The notes under the pieces are model-generated. The model saw only the letters and a list, made by a program, of their open reading frames with translations, was not told where the DNA came from and made no database searches. Of a stretch of DNA of 34,236 bases, positions 1-7,753 are shown in pieces. Source of the DNA: Candidatus Tectomicrobia bacterium RIFCSPLOWO2_12_FULL_69_37 (GTDB taxonomy: Bacteria > UBA8248); assembly GCA_001790955.1 (NCBI GenBank), contig MGDP01000004.1, forward strand, positions 1-34,236. Direction: 5' to 3'. The position numbers were made by a program, and so were the translations under genes. Each line of letters starts with the position of its first letter. The first letter of the stretch is position 1.

Positions 1-2
1 TG

Positions 3-356
3 CAGAGCGGGAAGCCCATCATCGAGCACCAATCGATCGCGGTCAAGGTGCTGGACATGTGGACCCAGGTTCAAGCCGCCCGCGCCTATGTGTGGCAGGC
101 GGCGTGGGCGGTGGACGCGGCCTGGCAGGGGATTGACGGCGAGAAGATACCCGTTGACCCGAAGTTGTCGAATTCGGCCAGTTATTACGCCCACGAGATG
201 TGCGTCGACGTCTGCCGGGCGGCGATGGAGGTTCACGGCGGGATCGGCGCCATGCGCGACGCGCCCATTGAAATGTACATGCGGAACGCCGTCTGCATGC
301 TCCACAGCGACGGGGGCGTCATCAACAAGCGGCTCCGCGTCCTGCATGGGCTCTAA
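3..356 (+). CDS. Acyl-CoA dehydrogenase, C-terminal fragment (5' end outside window)
   Basis: The frame is open from the window edge, so only about 117 C-terminal residues are seen. They look like the last helical domain of a flavin acyl-CoA dehydrogenase: an IIEHQSIAVKVLDM helix, a run of Ala/Trp-rich helix, then the typical VHGGIGAMRDAPIEMYMRNA segment, where the family usually has a 'GG.G......PVER..RDA' motif near the FAD and dimer interface. In the family the enzyme forms an alpha,beta double bond in an acyl-CoA and passes electrons to ETF. The catalytic base would lie upstream or cannot be judged here. It ends 84 bp before the MmgE/PrpD gene on the same strand and is probably in the same transcription unit. 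Family assignment is firm; substrate is unknown. Confidence 0.88.
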   Translation, partial: QSGKPIIEHQSIAVKVLDMWTQVQAARAYVWQAAWAVDAAWQGIDGEKIPVDPKLSNSASYYAHEMCVDVCRAAMEVHGGIGAMRDAPIEMYMRNAVCMLHSDGGVINKRLRVLHGL

Positions 357-440
357 CCGGAGGCCCGTCAGCAGGAACGGATCGGAACCATTGGCCACCT
401 CCGCCTTGGAGGGGTCTATTGTGTCAACGGGAGAGGCGGC

Positions 441-1796
441 ATGAATGCCACCGAGGGGATGGCGGATTTCATCGTCAACGCCGGTCTTGACGACGTCCCG
501 GAAGTGGCCATCGTCTCGGCCAAGCGGGCCATCCTCGACACCATAGGCGTCATGCTGGCCGGAGCGTCGGAGCCGGTGGCGGGGATCGTCACCGGATTCG
601 TCCGCGAGATGGGCGGCGCCCCCCACGGAACCGTGGTGGGCTCAAGCCTCCGGACCTCGACTCCCTTGGCCGCCCTCGCCAACGGCACCCTGGGGCACGC
701 GCTCGATTTTGATGATTCGAACTACCTGCTCAACGGCCACCCGAGCGTGGGCGTGCTGCCCGCGGTCTTGGCCCAGGGGGAGAGGCAAGGGGCGTCGGGC
801 CGGGAGGTGCTGGAGGCGTTTGTCGTCGGCTACGAGATTTCCACGAAGCTGGGCGCCGGAATGAATCCCGCGCACTACAACTCCGGCTGGCACTCCACGT
901 GCACGCTGGGCGCGATGGGAGCGGCCGCCGCCGCCGCTCATCTCCGCCGGCTCGATGCCGGGAAAACGAGGTTCGCCCTCGGCTGCGCCGCGTCGCACGC
1001 CTCCGGCCTCCACGCCAATTTCGGGACCATGACGAAGCCCCTCCACGCGGGCCTGGCGCCCGAAGCCGGCGTGCGGGCGGCCGGGCTCGCCGCCGCCGGC
1101 CTCACCTCGAACCCGGGGATTCTCGAGGCGCCGGGGGGGTTCTGCCAAGTCTTCTGCGGCGAGGGAAACTTCCGGCTGGGAGACATCGTCGGGGGGCTGG
1201 GCCAACCTTACAGCCTCGAGACCCCGGGACTGAACATCAAGCCTTACCCTTGCTGCATGTCGACCCATGCGGCGGTGGACGCGCTCTTGGACATCATGGA
1301 AGAGGCGGGCATCGAAGCGGAGGATGTGGACCGGATCGATGTGGCCTTGGTCGAAATCGCGGCCAAGGTCTTGAGATACCACCGGCCGAGGACAGGCCTC
1401 GAAGGCAAGTTTTCCATCGAGTACTGCCTCGCGCGCGCGTTGAAGGAGCGGACGTTGCGCTTGGGCGCCTTCGCCGACGAATCCGTCGGGGAGCCCGGCG
1501 TGCGCGATTTGATGGAAAGGATATGCGTGCGCGCCGACAACATGGACTGGAAACCCGGCGGCCGGAAGCCGGCCGAGGTGACCGTTCACACCCGCGACGG
1601 GAGAACACTCCATAAGAGGAGAAACCGCTCGCGCGGCAGCGCGGCTTGGCCGCTGACGCAGGAGGAGGTCCAGGCCAAGTTCCGGGACTGCGCCGCCCGG
1701 CGCTTGAATCCGGAAAAGCTGGAAGAGGCGATGGAAAAGGTCGGCTGCCTGGAGAAGGTGCCGGACATCCGCCCGCTGATGGCTCTACTTGCTTAG
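441..1796 (+). CDS. MmgE/PrpD family protein (2-methylcitrate dehydratase-like)
   Basis: The 451-residue product has the usual length of the iron-independent MmgE/PrpD family, which includes 2-methylcitrate dehydratase, cis-aconitate decarboxylase and iminodisuccinate epimerase. Visible family blocks are AKRAILDTIGVMLAG near residue 30, GHALDFDDSN near 85, the GWHSTCTLGAMGAAAAAAHL helix near 150, IKPYPCCMSTHAAVDAL near 270, and GKFSIEYCLARAL in the C-terminal domain. The start is the ATG at 441 behind a GGGAGAGGCGGC ribosome-binding region. It sits between an acyl-CoA dehydrogenase and hydrolase/binding-protein genes, so a role in degrading a small carboxylic acid is likely. The exact reaction cannot be read from sequence, because the family is functionally mixed and often annotated only by name. 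Confidence 0.9.
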   Translation: MNATEGMADFIVNAGLDDVPEVAIVSAKRAILDTIGVMLAGASEPVAGIVTGFVREMGGAPHGTVVGSSLRTSTPLAALANGTLGHALDFDDSNYLLNGHPSVGVLPAVLAQGERQGASGREVLEAFVVGYEISTKLGAGMNPAHYNSGWHSTCTLGAMGAAAAAAHLRRLDAGKTRFALGCAASHASGLHANFGTMTKPLHAGLAPEAGVRAAGLAAAGLTSNPGILEAPGGFCQVFCGEGNFRLGDIVGGLGQPYSLETPGLNIKPYPCCMSTHAAVDALLDIMEEAGIEAEDVDRIDVALVEIAAKVLRYHRPRTGLEGKFSIEYCLARALKERTLRLGAFADESVGEPGVRDLMERICVRADNMDWKPGGRKPAEVTVHTRDGRTLHKRRNRSRGSAAWPLTQEEVQAKFRDCAARRLNPEKLEEAMEKVGCLEKVPDIRPLMALLA

Positions 1797-1932
1797 GGGG
1801 GATTCTCGCTTCCGTTTGGCTTCTTCGCCCGCCGATGGAAAGGAGCGGGCCTGAGGCGTGTTCCCGTGAGGTGATGCAGCGATTCCGTCTCTTCCTGCCG
1901 CAGGCCGTCCAGTAGAACAGGAGGTTCCGCCG

Positions 1933-3108
1933 ATGCCCGAAGCTCCCGCGAACGCCAACTGGTTCACCTATTTCCCCGGGGATTACCGCTGGTCGGCCGC
2001 CATTTGCGGCATGGTCTCCGGCGCCCGCTGGGGCGCCTCCGAGATCGGCGAGGTCGACAGGGTGGGCCGCCGCCTCAAGGACAGGCTGGGCGACGATGGG
2101 CATTGGTTCAGGGAGTGGGTGAAGATGGCCGATTCGGTGCGGGCGCTTGGGCTCCGCGCGGAGCGCGAGGGGCACAGGTTCTCCGCCGCGTCCCATCACC
2201 TGCGGGCCTGTTCCTACTACCAGATGGCGGAGCGGTTCCGCACGCCCAAGGACCGCAAGGCGCTCGCCGCCTTCCGGGTGTCGCTCGACTGCTTCGGGCG
2301 GTATATGCGGTGCGTCGACCGGCCCCGGATCGAGCGCGTCGAGGTGCCCTACGAGAAGGGCAAGAGGCTGCCGGGGTATCTCGTCCACGCCGAGAACACC
2401 CAGAAATCGAGGCCTCCGGTGGTCGTCTTCTTCGACGGCCTCGACATCACCAAGGAGCTGCAGTACATGCGCGGGGTGGAGGACATCGCCCGCCGCGGAA
2501 TGAGCTGCCTGGTGATGGACGGGCCGGGGAATGGCGAGTCCATCCGCTTCCGGAAGCTCTACCTCCGTCACGACTATGAGGTTGCGGGTTCGGCCGCCCT
2601 CGATTACCTCGAGACCCGCAAGGACGTGAATCCCCGGAAGGCCGCCGTCATGGGCATCAGCCTGGGCGCCTATTTCGCCCCCCGGGTCGCCAGCTTCGAG
2701 CACCGGTATAAGGCATGCGTCTCCTGGGGGGCCAACTTTGACTACCAGGAAACCTGGAGGCGCCGCATCGGCGCCGGCTTCAAGACCGAGCTCTCCGTCC
2801 CCGGCCATCACATCAAGTGGATTTTGAACGCCAAGTCATACGATGAGGTTCTCGAGAAGCTCGCGGGGTTTCCCCTGGACGGAGTGGTTCAAAAAATGCG
2901 TTGCCCCTTTCTCATCTCCCACGGCGCGGACGACAAGCAGGAGGGAACCCCCATCGCCCGGAGCCTCTATCGTGCCTCCGGCTCGAAGGACAAGACGCTG
3001 AAGATCTTCACCGTGGCCGAGGGCGGCGCACAGCATTGCCAGAGGGACAACCTCTCCATCGGCACCGCGTACATCTACGACTGGCTTCAGGATAAGCTAG
3101 GGCCCTGA
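1933..3108 (+). CDS. Alpha/beta hydrolase A (FrsA/2,6-dihydropseudooxynicotine hydrolase-like)
   Basis: This 391-residue alpha/beta hydrolase has a long helical N-terminal region (about 1-130) before the hydrolase core, as in the FrsA and 2,6-dihydropseudooxynicotine hydrolase group of C-C or ester bond hydrolases. The core shows VVVFFDGLD (oxyanion strand, about 163-171), the nucleophile elbow MGISLGAYFA with Ser243, an acidic residue in HGADDKQ (Asp333 or Asp334) and His368 in EGGAQHCQRDN. The triad is therefore complete. The start at 1933 follows a strong ACAGGAGGT site. A closely related paralog (about two-thirds identical by eye) lies at 4714-5871, with a solute-binding protein gene between them. 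Substrate is unknown. No signal peptide is visible, so it should be cytosolic. Confidence 0.9.
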   Translation: MPEAPANANWFTYFPGDYRWSAAICGMVSGARWGASEIGEVDRVGRRLKDRLGDDGHWFREWVKMADSVRALGLRAEREGHRFSAASHHLRACSYYQMAERFRTPKDRKALAAFRVSLDCFGRYMRCVDRPRIERVEVPYEKGKRLPGYLVHAENTQKSRPPVVVFFDGLDITKELQYMRGVEDIARRGMSCLVMDGPGNGESIRFRKLYLRHDYEVAGSAALDYLETRKDVNPRKAAVMGISLGAYFAPRVASFEHRYKACVSWGANFDYQETWRRRIGAGFKTELSVPGHHIKWILNAKSYDEVLEKLAGFPLDGVVQKMRCPFLISHGADDKQEGTPIARSLYRASGSKDKTLKIFTVAEGGAQHCQRDNLSIGTAYIYDWLQDKLGP

Positions 3109-3154
3109 CACCCCGCTTCAAGAGCCGATGCTGCGGCAAAGAGGAGGTACCCAG

Positions 3155-4684
3155 ATGCGAATAGGGGCTGCACTCATCATCGCCGTTCTGCTTGGGCTTT
3201 CCGTCCCGCGTCCTGGGGAAGGCGCCATGGGGGAGGTCACCATCGCCCTGCCCGGCGAGCCGACCACCATGGACCCTCACGTCTACTCCGATTTCATCGG
3301 GGTGATGATCTGGCGCTGGTCGTACGATACCCTTCTTACGTCGGAGACGGGCACGGGCAAGCTGGCCCCTTGGCTCGCCGAGCGGTGGGAGAAGCTGAAC
3401 CCGAAGGCGTACAAGTTCTGGCTCCGGAAAGGGGTGAAGTTCACGGATGGCTCCCCCCTCACCGCGGCCGCCGTGAAGTATTCCTTTGACCGCGTGATGG
3501 ACCCGGCCCTGAAGAGCTGGCAACGCCCGTTCTGGCGCGACTTCGACCGGATTGAAGTCCTGGACGACCACACTTTCATCTTCCACAGCAAAGTGTCGGA
3601 CAACGCCCTTCCCCTGCGGCTCACCCGCTGGGGGTTCATCATGTCCCAGGGAACGAAGGGTATGGAGCGGGCGGACATCTCCCGGAACACTTTCGGCGCG
3701 GGGCCCTACATCCTCAAGGCTTGGACGAAGGGCCAGAAGATGGTCTTCGAGGCGAACCCGAACTGGTGGGCGAATCGCCTCTACCCGAAGCGGCCGAAGA
3801 CGATCATCCTCCGGCGCATCCCGGAGAGCATCACCCGCGTGAAGGCTCTCCTGGCGGGCGAGGTGGACGTCATCATGAGGGTGGAGAGCCAGCTCATCCC
3901 CCAGATCCAGGAGTCCGCCGAGGCGCGGGTTGAGACGGTGCCCGCCATCCGGATCGCCTTCCTCACCTTCGTCACCACCCACGGCGGCCCCTTCGCGGAC
4001 CAGAAGGTCCGCCTGGCCGTGAACTATGCCGTCGACATGGAAAGCATGCGGAAGACCCTGGTCAAGGACCTGGTCGATCCCTTCGGGCAGCTCATCCACC
4101 CTTGGAACTACGTCGGCTACAGCCCGAACAAGACCTGGTACGGCTACGACCTCGCGAAGGCGAAGGCCCTGATGAAGGAATCCTCTTACGCGAACGGCTT
4201 CAAGGCCACTCTCTACGCCACATCCGGCAGGTACCCGGCCGATCGTGAGGTGTGCGAGGCGGTATCCGGGATGGTGAAGAAGATCGGCGTCGACCTCGCC
4301 TGCCGTGCGATGACCTATGCCCTGTGGGCGAAGGTCCGGAAGAATTACCAGGAGGGAAAGACGAAGGATCCCGCCATGTTCTCCCAGGCCTACGGGGGGG
4401 CGGGTGGAGATCCCACCATGATCCTCCGGGCGACCTCCTCATGCGGGGGCCACTCGAGCAACCACTGCTTCAAGGACCTGGACGCGGCCATCGACAAGGC
4501 GGTGGCCACCGTCGACCTGGAGGAACAGCAGCTCGCCTATGAGAAGGTGACGGACATAATGAAAGAGAAGGCGATGCACAAGATCCTCTGGAAGCTTCGG
4601 GACGTGTACGCTTCCCGGAAGAGAGTGGAATTCAAGCCGCGCCAAGACGAGACGCTCTTTCCTTGGGAGATCGTGGTGAAATAG
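3155..4684 (+). CDS. ABC transporter substrate-binding protein, family 5 (peptide/nickel/opine type)
   Basis: The 509-residue periplasmic binding protein of the DppA/OppA/NikA type begins with a signal peptide (MRIGAALIIAVLLGLSV, cleaved near residue 22). Family hallmarks follow: EPTTMDPHVYSD near the N-terminus, LAPWLAERWEKLNP, the YKFWLRKGVKFTDG block, then NPNWWANRLYPKRP, and VRLAVNYAVD later. The ATG at 3155 is preferred over an in-frame ATG at 3128 because GAGGAGGT lies just ahead of it and it starts the signal peptide directly. No permease or ATPase gene of this transporter type is adjacent. It is flanked by two paralogous hydrolases instead, which suggests it captures the compound they cleave (inference). 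The ligand cannot be read from sequence. Confidence 0.93.
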   Translation: MRIGAALIIAVLLGLSVPRPGEGAMGEVTIALPGEPTTMDPHVYSDFIGVMIWRWSYDTLLTSETGTGKLAPWLAERWEKLNPKAYKFWLRKGVKFTDGSPLTAAAVKYSFDRVMDPALKSWQRPFWRDFDRIEVLDDHTFIFHSKVSDNALPLRLTRWGFIMSQGTKGMERADISRNTFGAGPYILKAWTKGQKMVFEANPNWWANRLYPKRPKTIILRRIPESITRVKALLAGEVDVIMRVESQLIPQIQESAEARVETVPAIRIAFLTFVTTHGGPFADQKVRLAVNYAVDMESMRKTLVKDLVDPFGQLIHPWNYVGYSPNKTWYGYDLAKAKALMKESSYANGFKATLYATSGRYPADREVCEAVSGMVKKIGVDLACRAMTYALWAKVRKNYQEGKTKDPAMFSQAYGGAGGDPTMILRATSSCGGHSSNHCFKDLDAAIDKAVATVDLEEQQLAYEKVTDIMKEKAMHKILWKLRDVYASRKRVEFKPRQDETLFPWEIVVK

Positions 4685-4713
4685 CCGGTGTCCATCCTGG
4701 GAGGGGGCGCGGA

Positions 4714-5871
4714 ATGGCCGATTGGTACATGTACTTTCCCACGCAATACCGATGGTCGAGCGCCATTTGCTTCATGGTTTCCTGCGCCCGGTGGGGCGCC
4801 TCCGAAATTGGCGAAATCGACCAAGTCGGCCGGCGCCTCGCCAAGAAGCTGGGGGACGACGGCCATTGGTTCAGGGAATGGGTTCGGATGGGAGAAAAGG
4901 TGCGTTCCCTCGCCCGGGAGGCGGAGCGCAAAGGGCACGGTCTCTCCGCGGCGTCCCATTACAAGCGGGCCTGCTGCTATTACCAGATGGGAGAGCGCTT
5001 CCGCACCCCGAAGGATAAGAAAGGGCTTGATGCCTACCGGAAGTCCATCGGCTGCTTTCGGCGTTTTCTCGAGCTCACCGACCGGCCCCGGGCGGAGGTC
5101 GTCGAAATCCCCTATGAAAGGGGCAAGAAGCTGCCCGCCTACTTCGTTCACGCCGAGAACCCCAAGGCGGAGCGGCCCCCTGTCGTGGTCTTCTTCGACG
5201 GCCTCGACAACACGAAGGAACTCGTCTTCATGCGGGGAGTCGAGGATCTTGTCCGCCGGGGGATGAGCTGCCTGGTGGTGGACGGCCCCGGCTCCGGCGA
5301 GGCCGCCCGCTTCCGGAATCTCTACCTGCGCCACGATTATGAGGTGGCCGGCTCCGCCGCGCTCGACTACCTCGAGGGGCGCAGGGACGTGAACGCCAAG
5401 CGGGCGGCCATCATGGCCTTGAGCGCCGGCGGGTACTATGCGCCGCGCGCCGCCAGCATGGATCGCCGGTACAAGGCCTGCGTGGCGTGGGGAGCCATCT
5501 GGGACTATCACGCCACGTGGAAGAAGCGCCTGGCGGCCTACGGGACGTCCCTGCACGCGGTGCCGGATCATCACATTTATTGGATCATGAATGCCAAATC
5601 CACCGAGGAGGCGCTTCGGAAGATGGAAGGCTTCCGCTTGGACGGCGTGGTCCAGAAGATGCGCTGTGCCTTCCTCCTGGTCCACGGAGAGGACGACAAG
5701 CAGATTCCCATGAAGGACGCCCGCGCCTTGTTCCGCGCGGCCGGCTCGAAGGACAAGACTTTCAAGGTCTTCACCGCCAGGGAGGGCGGCGCCCAACACT
5801 GCCAGCGGGACAACATGACCCTCGGCACGGCGTTCATCTACGATTGGCTGCAGGAGAAGCTGAAGCCCTAG
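4714..5871 (+). CDS. Alpha/beta hydrolase B (paralog of hydrolase A, altered nucleophile elbow)
   Basis: This 385-residue protein aligns end to end with hydrolase A (1933-3108), sharing the N-terminal YRWSxAIC, ARWGASEIGE and LGDDGHWFREWV blocks and VVVFFDGLD. The elbow reads MALSAGGYYAP with Ser237, so the usual first Gly of Gly-x-Ser-x-Gly is Ala. The acid (HGEDDKQ, Asp327/328) and His362 in EGGAQHCQRDN remain. The start at 4714 is chosen because MADWYMYFP matches the paralog's N-terminus and a GGGAGGGGG stretch precedes it; an ATG at 4663 would overlap the upstream gene. The gene begins 29 bp after the binding-protein gene. Divergence at the elbow and at positions around the active site suggests a changed substrate range rather than loss of function (inference). 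Confidence 0.88.
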   Translation: MADWYMYFPTQYRWSSAICFMVSCARWGASEIGEIDQVGRRLAKKLGDDGHWFREWVRMGEKVRSLAREAERKGHGLSAASHYKRACCYYQMGERFRTPKDKKGLDAYRKSIGCFRRFLELTDRPRAEVVEIPYERGKKLPAYFVHAENPKAERPPVVVFFDGLDNTKELVFMRGVEDLVRRGMSCLVVDGPGSGEAARFRNLYLRHDYEVAGSAALDYLEGRRDVNAKRAAIMALSAGGYYAPRAASMDRRYKACVAWGAIWDYHATWKKRLAAYGTSLHAVPDHHIYWIMNAKSTEEALRKMEGFRLDGVVQKMRCAFLLVHGEDDKQIPMKDARALFRAAGSKDKTFKVFTAREGGAQHCQRDNMTLGTAFIYDWLQEKLKP

Positions 5872-6013
5872 CGCGCCCTTGGGACGGCGGCCTGGGCGGA
5901 ACCGCGCGGCCGGGACCGCCCGTCGAGGGCCTGGATCATTGCGGACGGGGGAGCGTTCCCGCGCGCAAGGGACGCCAGGGAGAATCGTCTTCGGGAGAAA
6001 GCCGGAGGATCGG

Positions 6014-7378
6014 ATGCGAATGGAACGGGGCCTGGAAGCGGTTTCGGCCTACATCGATGCGCACTCGCAGAAGGCGGTGGAGGACCTGTGCGAGCTGTGC
6101 CGCCAGCCGAGCGTCTCAACGACCCACGTGGGGATCGAGGAGATGGCGCGGCTGATCCAAGCGCGTCTCGATCGGGCGGGCCTCAAGACCCAACGCTTCG
6201 AGACGACCCACAACCCCATCATCTATGGCGAGCTGAAGGGCAAGGGCCCCCGGACGCTGTTGTTCTACAATCACTACGACGTCCAGCCGCCGGATCCGGT
6301 CGAGGATTGGGTGAGCCCGCCCTTCGAGCCCACCCTCCGGGACGGGCACGTATTCGCGCGGGGGGCGACGGACAACAAGGGGAACATCATCAGCCGCCTG
6401 GCGGCGCTGGAGGCCTTCCTGGCGGTGCGGGGGGAGCTTCCGTGCACGGTGAAGTACATGATCGAGGGGAACGAGGAGATGAGCAGCCCGGTGATCGGGC
6501 CCTTCGTCGAGGGCCACCGGGAGCTCCTCGCCGCCGACGGCTGCGTCTGGGAGGACTCCTCCTCCGAGCACGTCCCGGTCCTCGCCCTGGGCAACAAGGG
6601 GATACTCTACATCGAGCTGAGGTGCCGGACGGCGAACGTGGACTTCCACTCGAGCCACGCCCCGATCTACGAGAACGCCGCCTGGCGGCTGGTGTGGGCG
6701 CTCTCGACGATGAAGGACCGCGACGAGAACATCCTCGTCGAGGGGTTCTTCGACGATGTGGCTCCTCTGACGCCGAGAGAGCGGGAGATACTGGCGAAGG
6801 TGCCGCCCTACGACGGAGCGCACCGGCGGGAGAAGTTCGATATCCGGCGGTTCCTGCTGGACCTGCCGGACGGGAAGCTGCCCGAGCGCCACCTGACGAG
6901 CCCCACGCTCAACATCGCCGGCATCTGGGGGGGCTACACGGGCAAGGGGCGGAAGACCATCGTCACCGGCCAGGCCGCCGCCAAGGTCGACTGCCGCCTG
7001 GTAGCGGACCAGGACCCCCAGAAGATCATGGCCTGCATCCGCCGCCACCTGGACAAGCACGGCTTCGGGGACATCGAGGTGGTCAACATGGGCCACGGCT
7101 CCTTCCCCTCCAAGAGCGACCCCGACAGCGACATCGTCAAGGCCTGCGAAAGGGCTTGCCGGCGGGTCTACGGCCAGGATCCCCCCGTCAACCCCTTCGG
7201 GACGGGGAGCACCCCCGTCTGGTCGGTGATCCGCCACCTGAAGATTCCGGTCGTCAGCACCGGGGTGGGCAAGCTCACGGCGCGGACGCACAGCGCGAAT
7301 GAGAACCTCAAGGTCGCGGACCTGATTCAGGGAGCGAAGTATATGGCGGCCATCCTGGAGGAGTTCGGCGCAACCTGA
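6014..7378 (+). CDS. M20 family metallohydrolase (dipeptidase-like)
   Basis: The 454-residue product is a di-zinc M20 hydrolase of the CNDP/ArgE/DapE group. Metal and catalytic features are in order: His in YNHYDVQPP, Asp in RGATDNKGN, the Glu pair in IEGNEEMSS (Glu154 base, Glu155 bridging metal ligand), a lid/dimerisation domain from about residue 200, and the C-terminal His in TARTHSANEN. GGAGGA lies 4 nt ahead of the ATG at 6014; a second ATG at 6020 is possible. It closes the plus-strand cluster that starts with the acyl-CoA dehydrogenase and lies 142 bp after hydrolase B. It probably cleaves an amide or peptide bond in a compound taken up or processed by its neighbours. No signal peptide is seen. 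Confidence 0.92.
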   Translation: MRMERGLEAVSAYIDAHSQKAVEDLCELCRQPSVSTTHVGIEEMARLIQARLDRAGLKTQRFETTHNPIIYGELKGKGPRTLLFYNHYDVQPPDPVEDWVSPPFEPTLRDGHVFARGATDNKGNIISRLAALEAFLAVRGELPCTVKYMIEGNEEMSSPVIGPFVEGHRELLAADGCVWEDSSSEHVPVLALGNKGILYIELRCRTANVDFHSSHAPIYENAAWRLVWALSTMKDRDENILVEGFFDDVAPLTPREREILAKVPPYDGAHRREKFDIRRFLLDLPDGKLPERHLTSPTLNIAGIWGGYTGKGRKTIVTGQAAAKVDCRLVADQDPQKIMACIRRHLDKHGFGDIEVVNMGHGSFPSKSDPDSDIVKACERACRRVYGQDPPVNPFGTGSTPVWSVIRHLKIPVVSTGVGKLTARTHSANENLKVADLIQGAKYMAAILEEFGAT

Positions 7379-7753
7379 TGGATGCGGCGCTGCCTGCCCT
7401 GGCTGTTTTTCGGTCCTGCCCTCGGGTGCGACCTTGAACGTCTGGAACTCACCTTACCCCCTCAAGAACCCCCAGGAGCTTCCCGGGCCGGCTGAGGCCG
7501 CGCCACGTCATGGCGGCGCCCTCCCCGGCGGAGCGGACCACGGCGCCGCACAGGGATGCCGAGAGGCAAGGCGAGGGGAAGGCAAAACTTGACAGCCCGT
7601 GCCGGTTTGACTAGCGTCGAGGTCATCAGGCCTGAAACCTTGAAGCATCCTTCCGAGGGGCGAGGCCCTTGGGACCTGGAGGCGTGCCGGCAGCTTCGGA
7701 AGGAAGGCCCCCGCGCCGGGCGGCGGCGCGGAAGCGGGGAAGGAGAGGGGCGG
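7379..7753 (+). other. 375-bp intergenic region before the acyl-CoA ligase operon
   Basis: No gene is supported here. The first 200 bp hold no clear terminator with a T-run; there is a short T-tract (CTGTTTTTCGG near 7405) without a strong stem ahead of it. A sigma70-like promoter lies at 7589-7617 (separate entry). The last 30 bp are purine-rich and carry the AAGGAG ribosome-binding site for the ligase. Base use becomes visibly more GC-rich across this gap. Confidence 0.6.
7589..7617 (+). promoter_or_regulatory. Sigma70-like promoter for the CoA ligase-DUF35-thiolase-amidase operon
   Basis: A perfect -35 TTGACA at 7589-7594 is followed by a 17-bp spacer and TAGCGT at 7612-7617, which keeps the T1, A2 and T6 positions of the -10 consensus. 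Transcription would start near 7624, giving a leader of about 130 nt before the ATG at 7754. The spacing and perfect -35 make this the best promoter in the window. No operator repeat is obvious. Confidence 0.5.

Noticed and set aside
1827-1850. GCCCGC...GCGGGC inverted repeat after the MmgE/PrpD gene as a terminator
   Set aside because: The stem is only 6 bp with a 12-nt loop and no T-run, so it is not distinguishable from chance.
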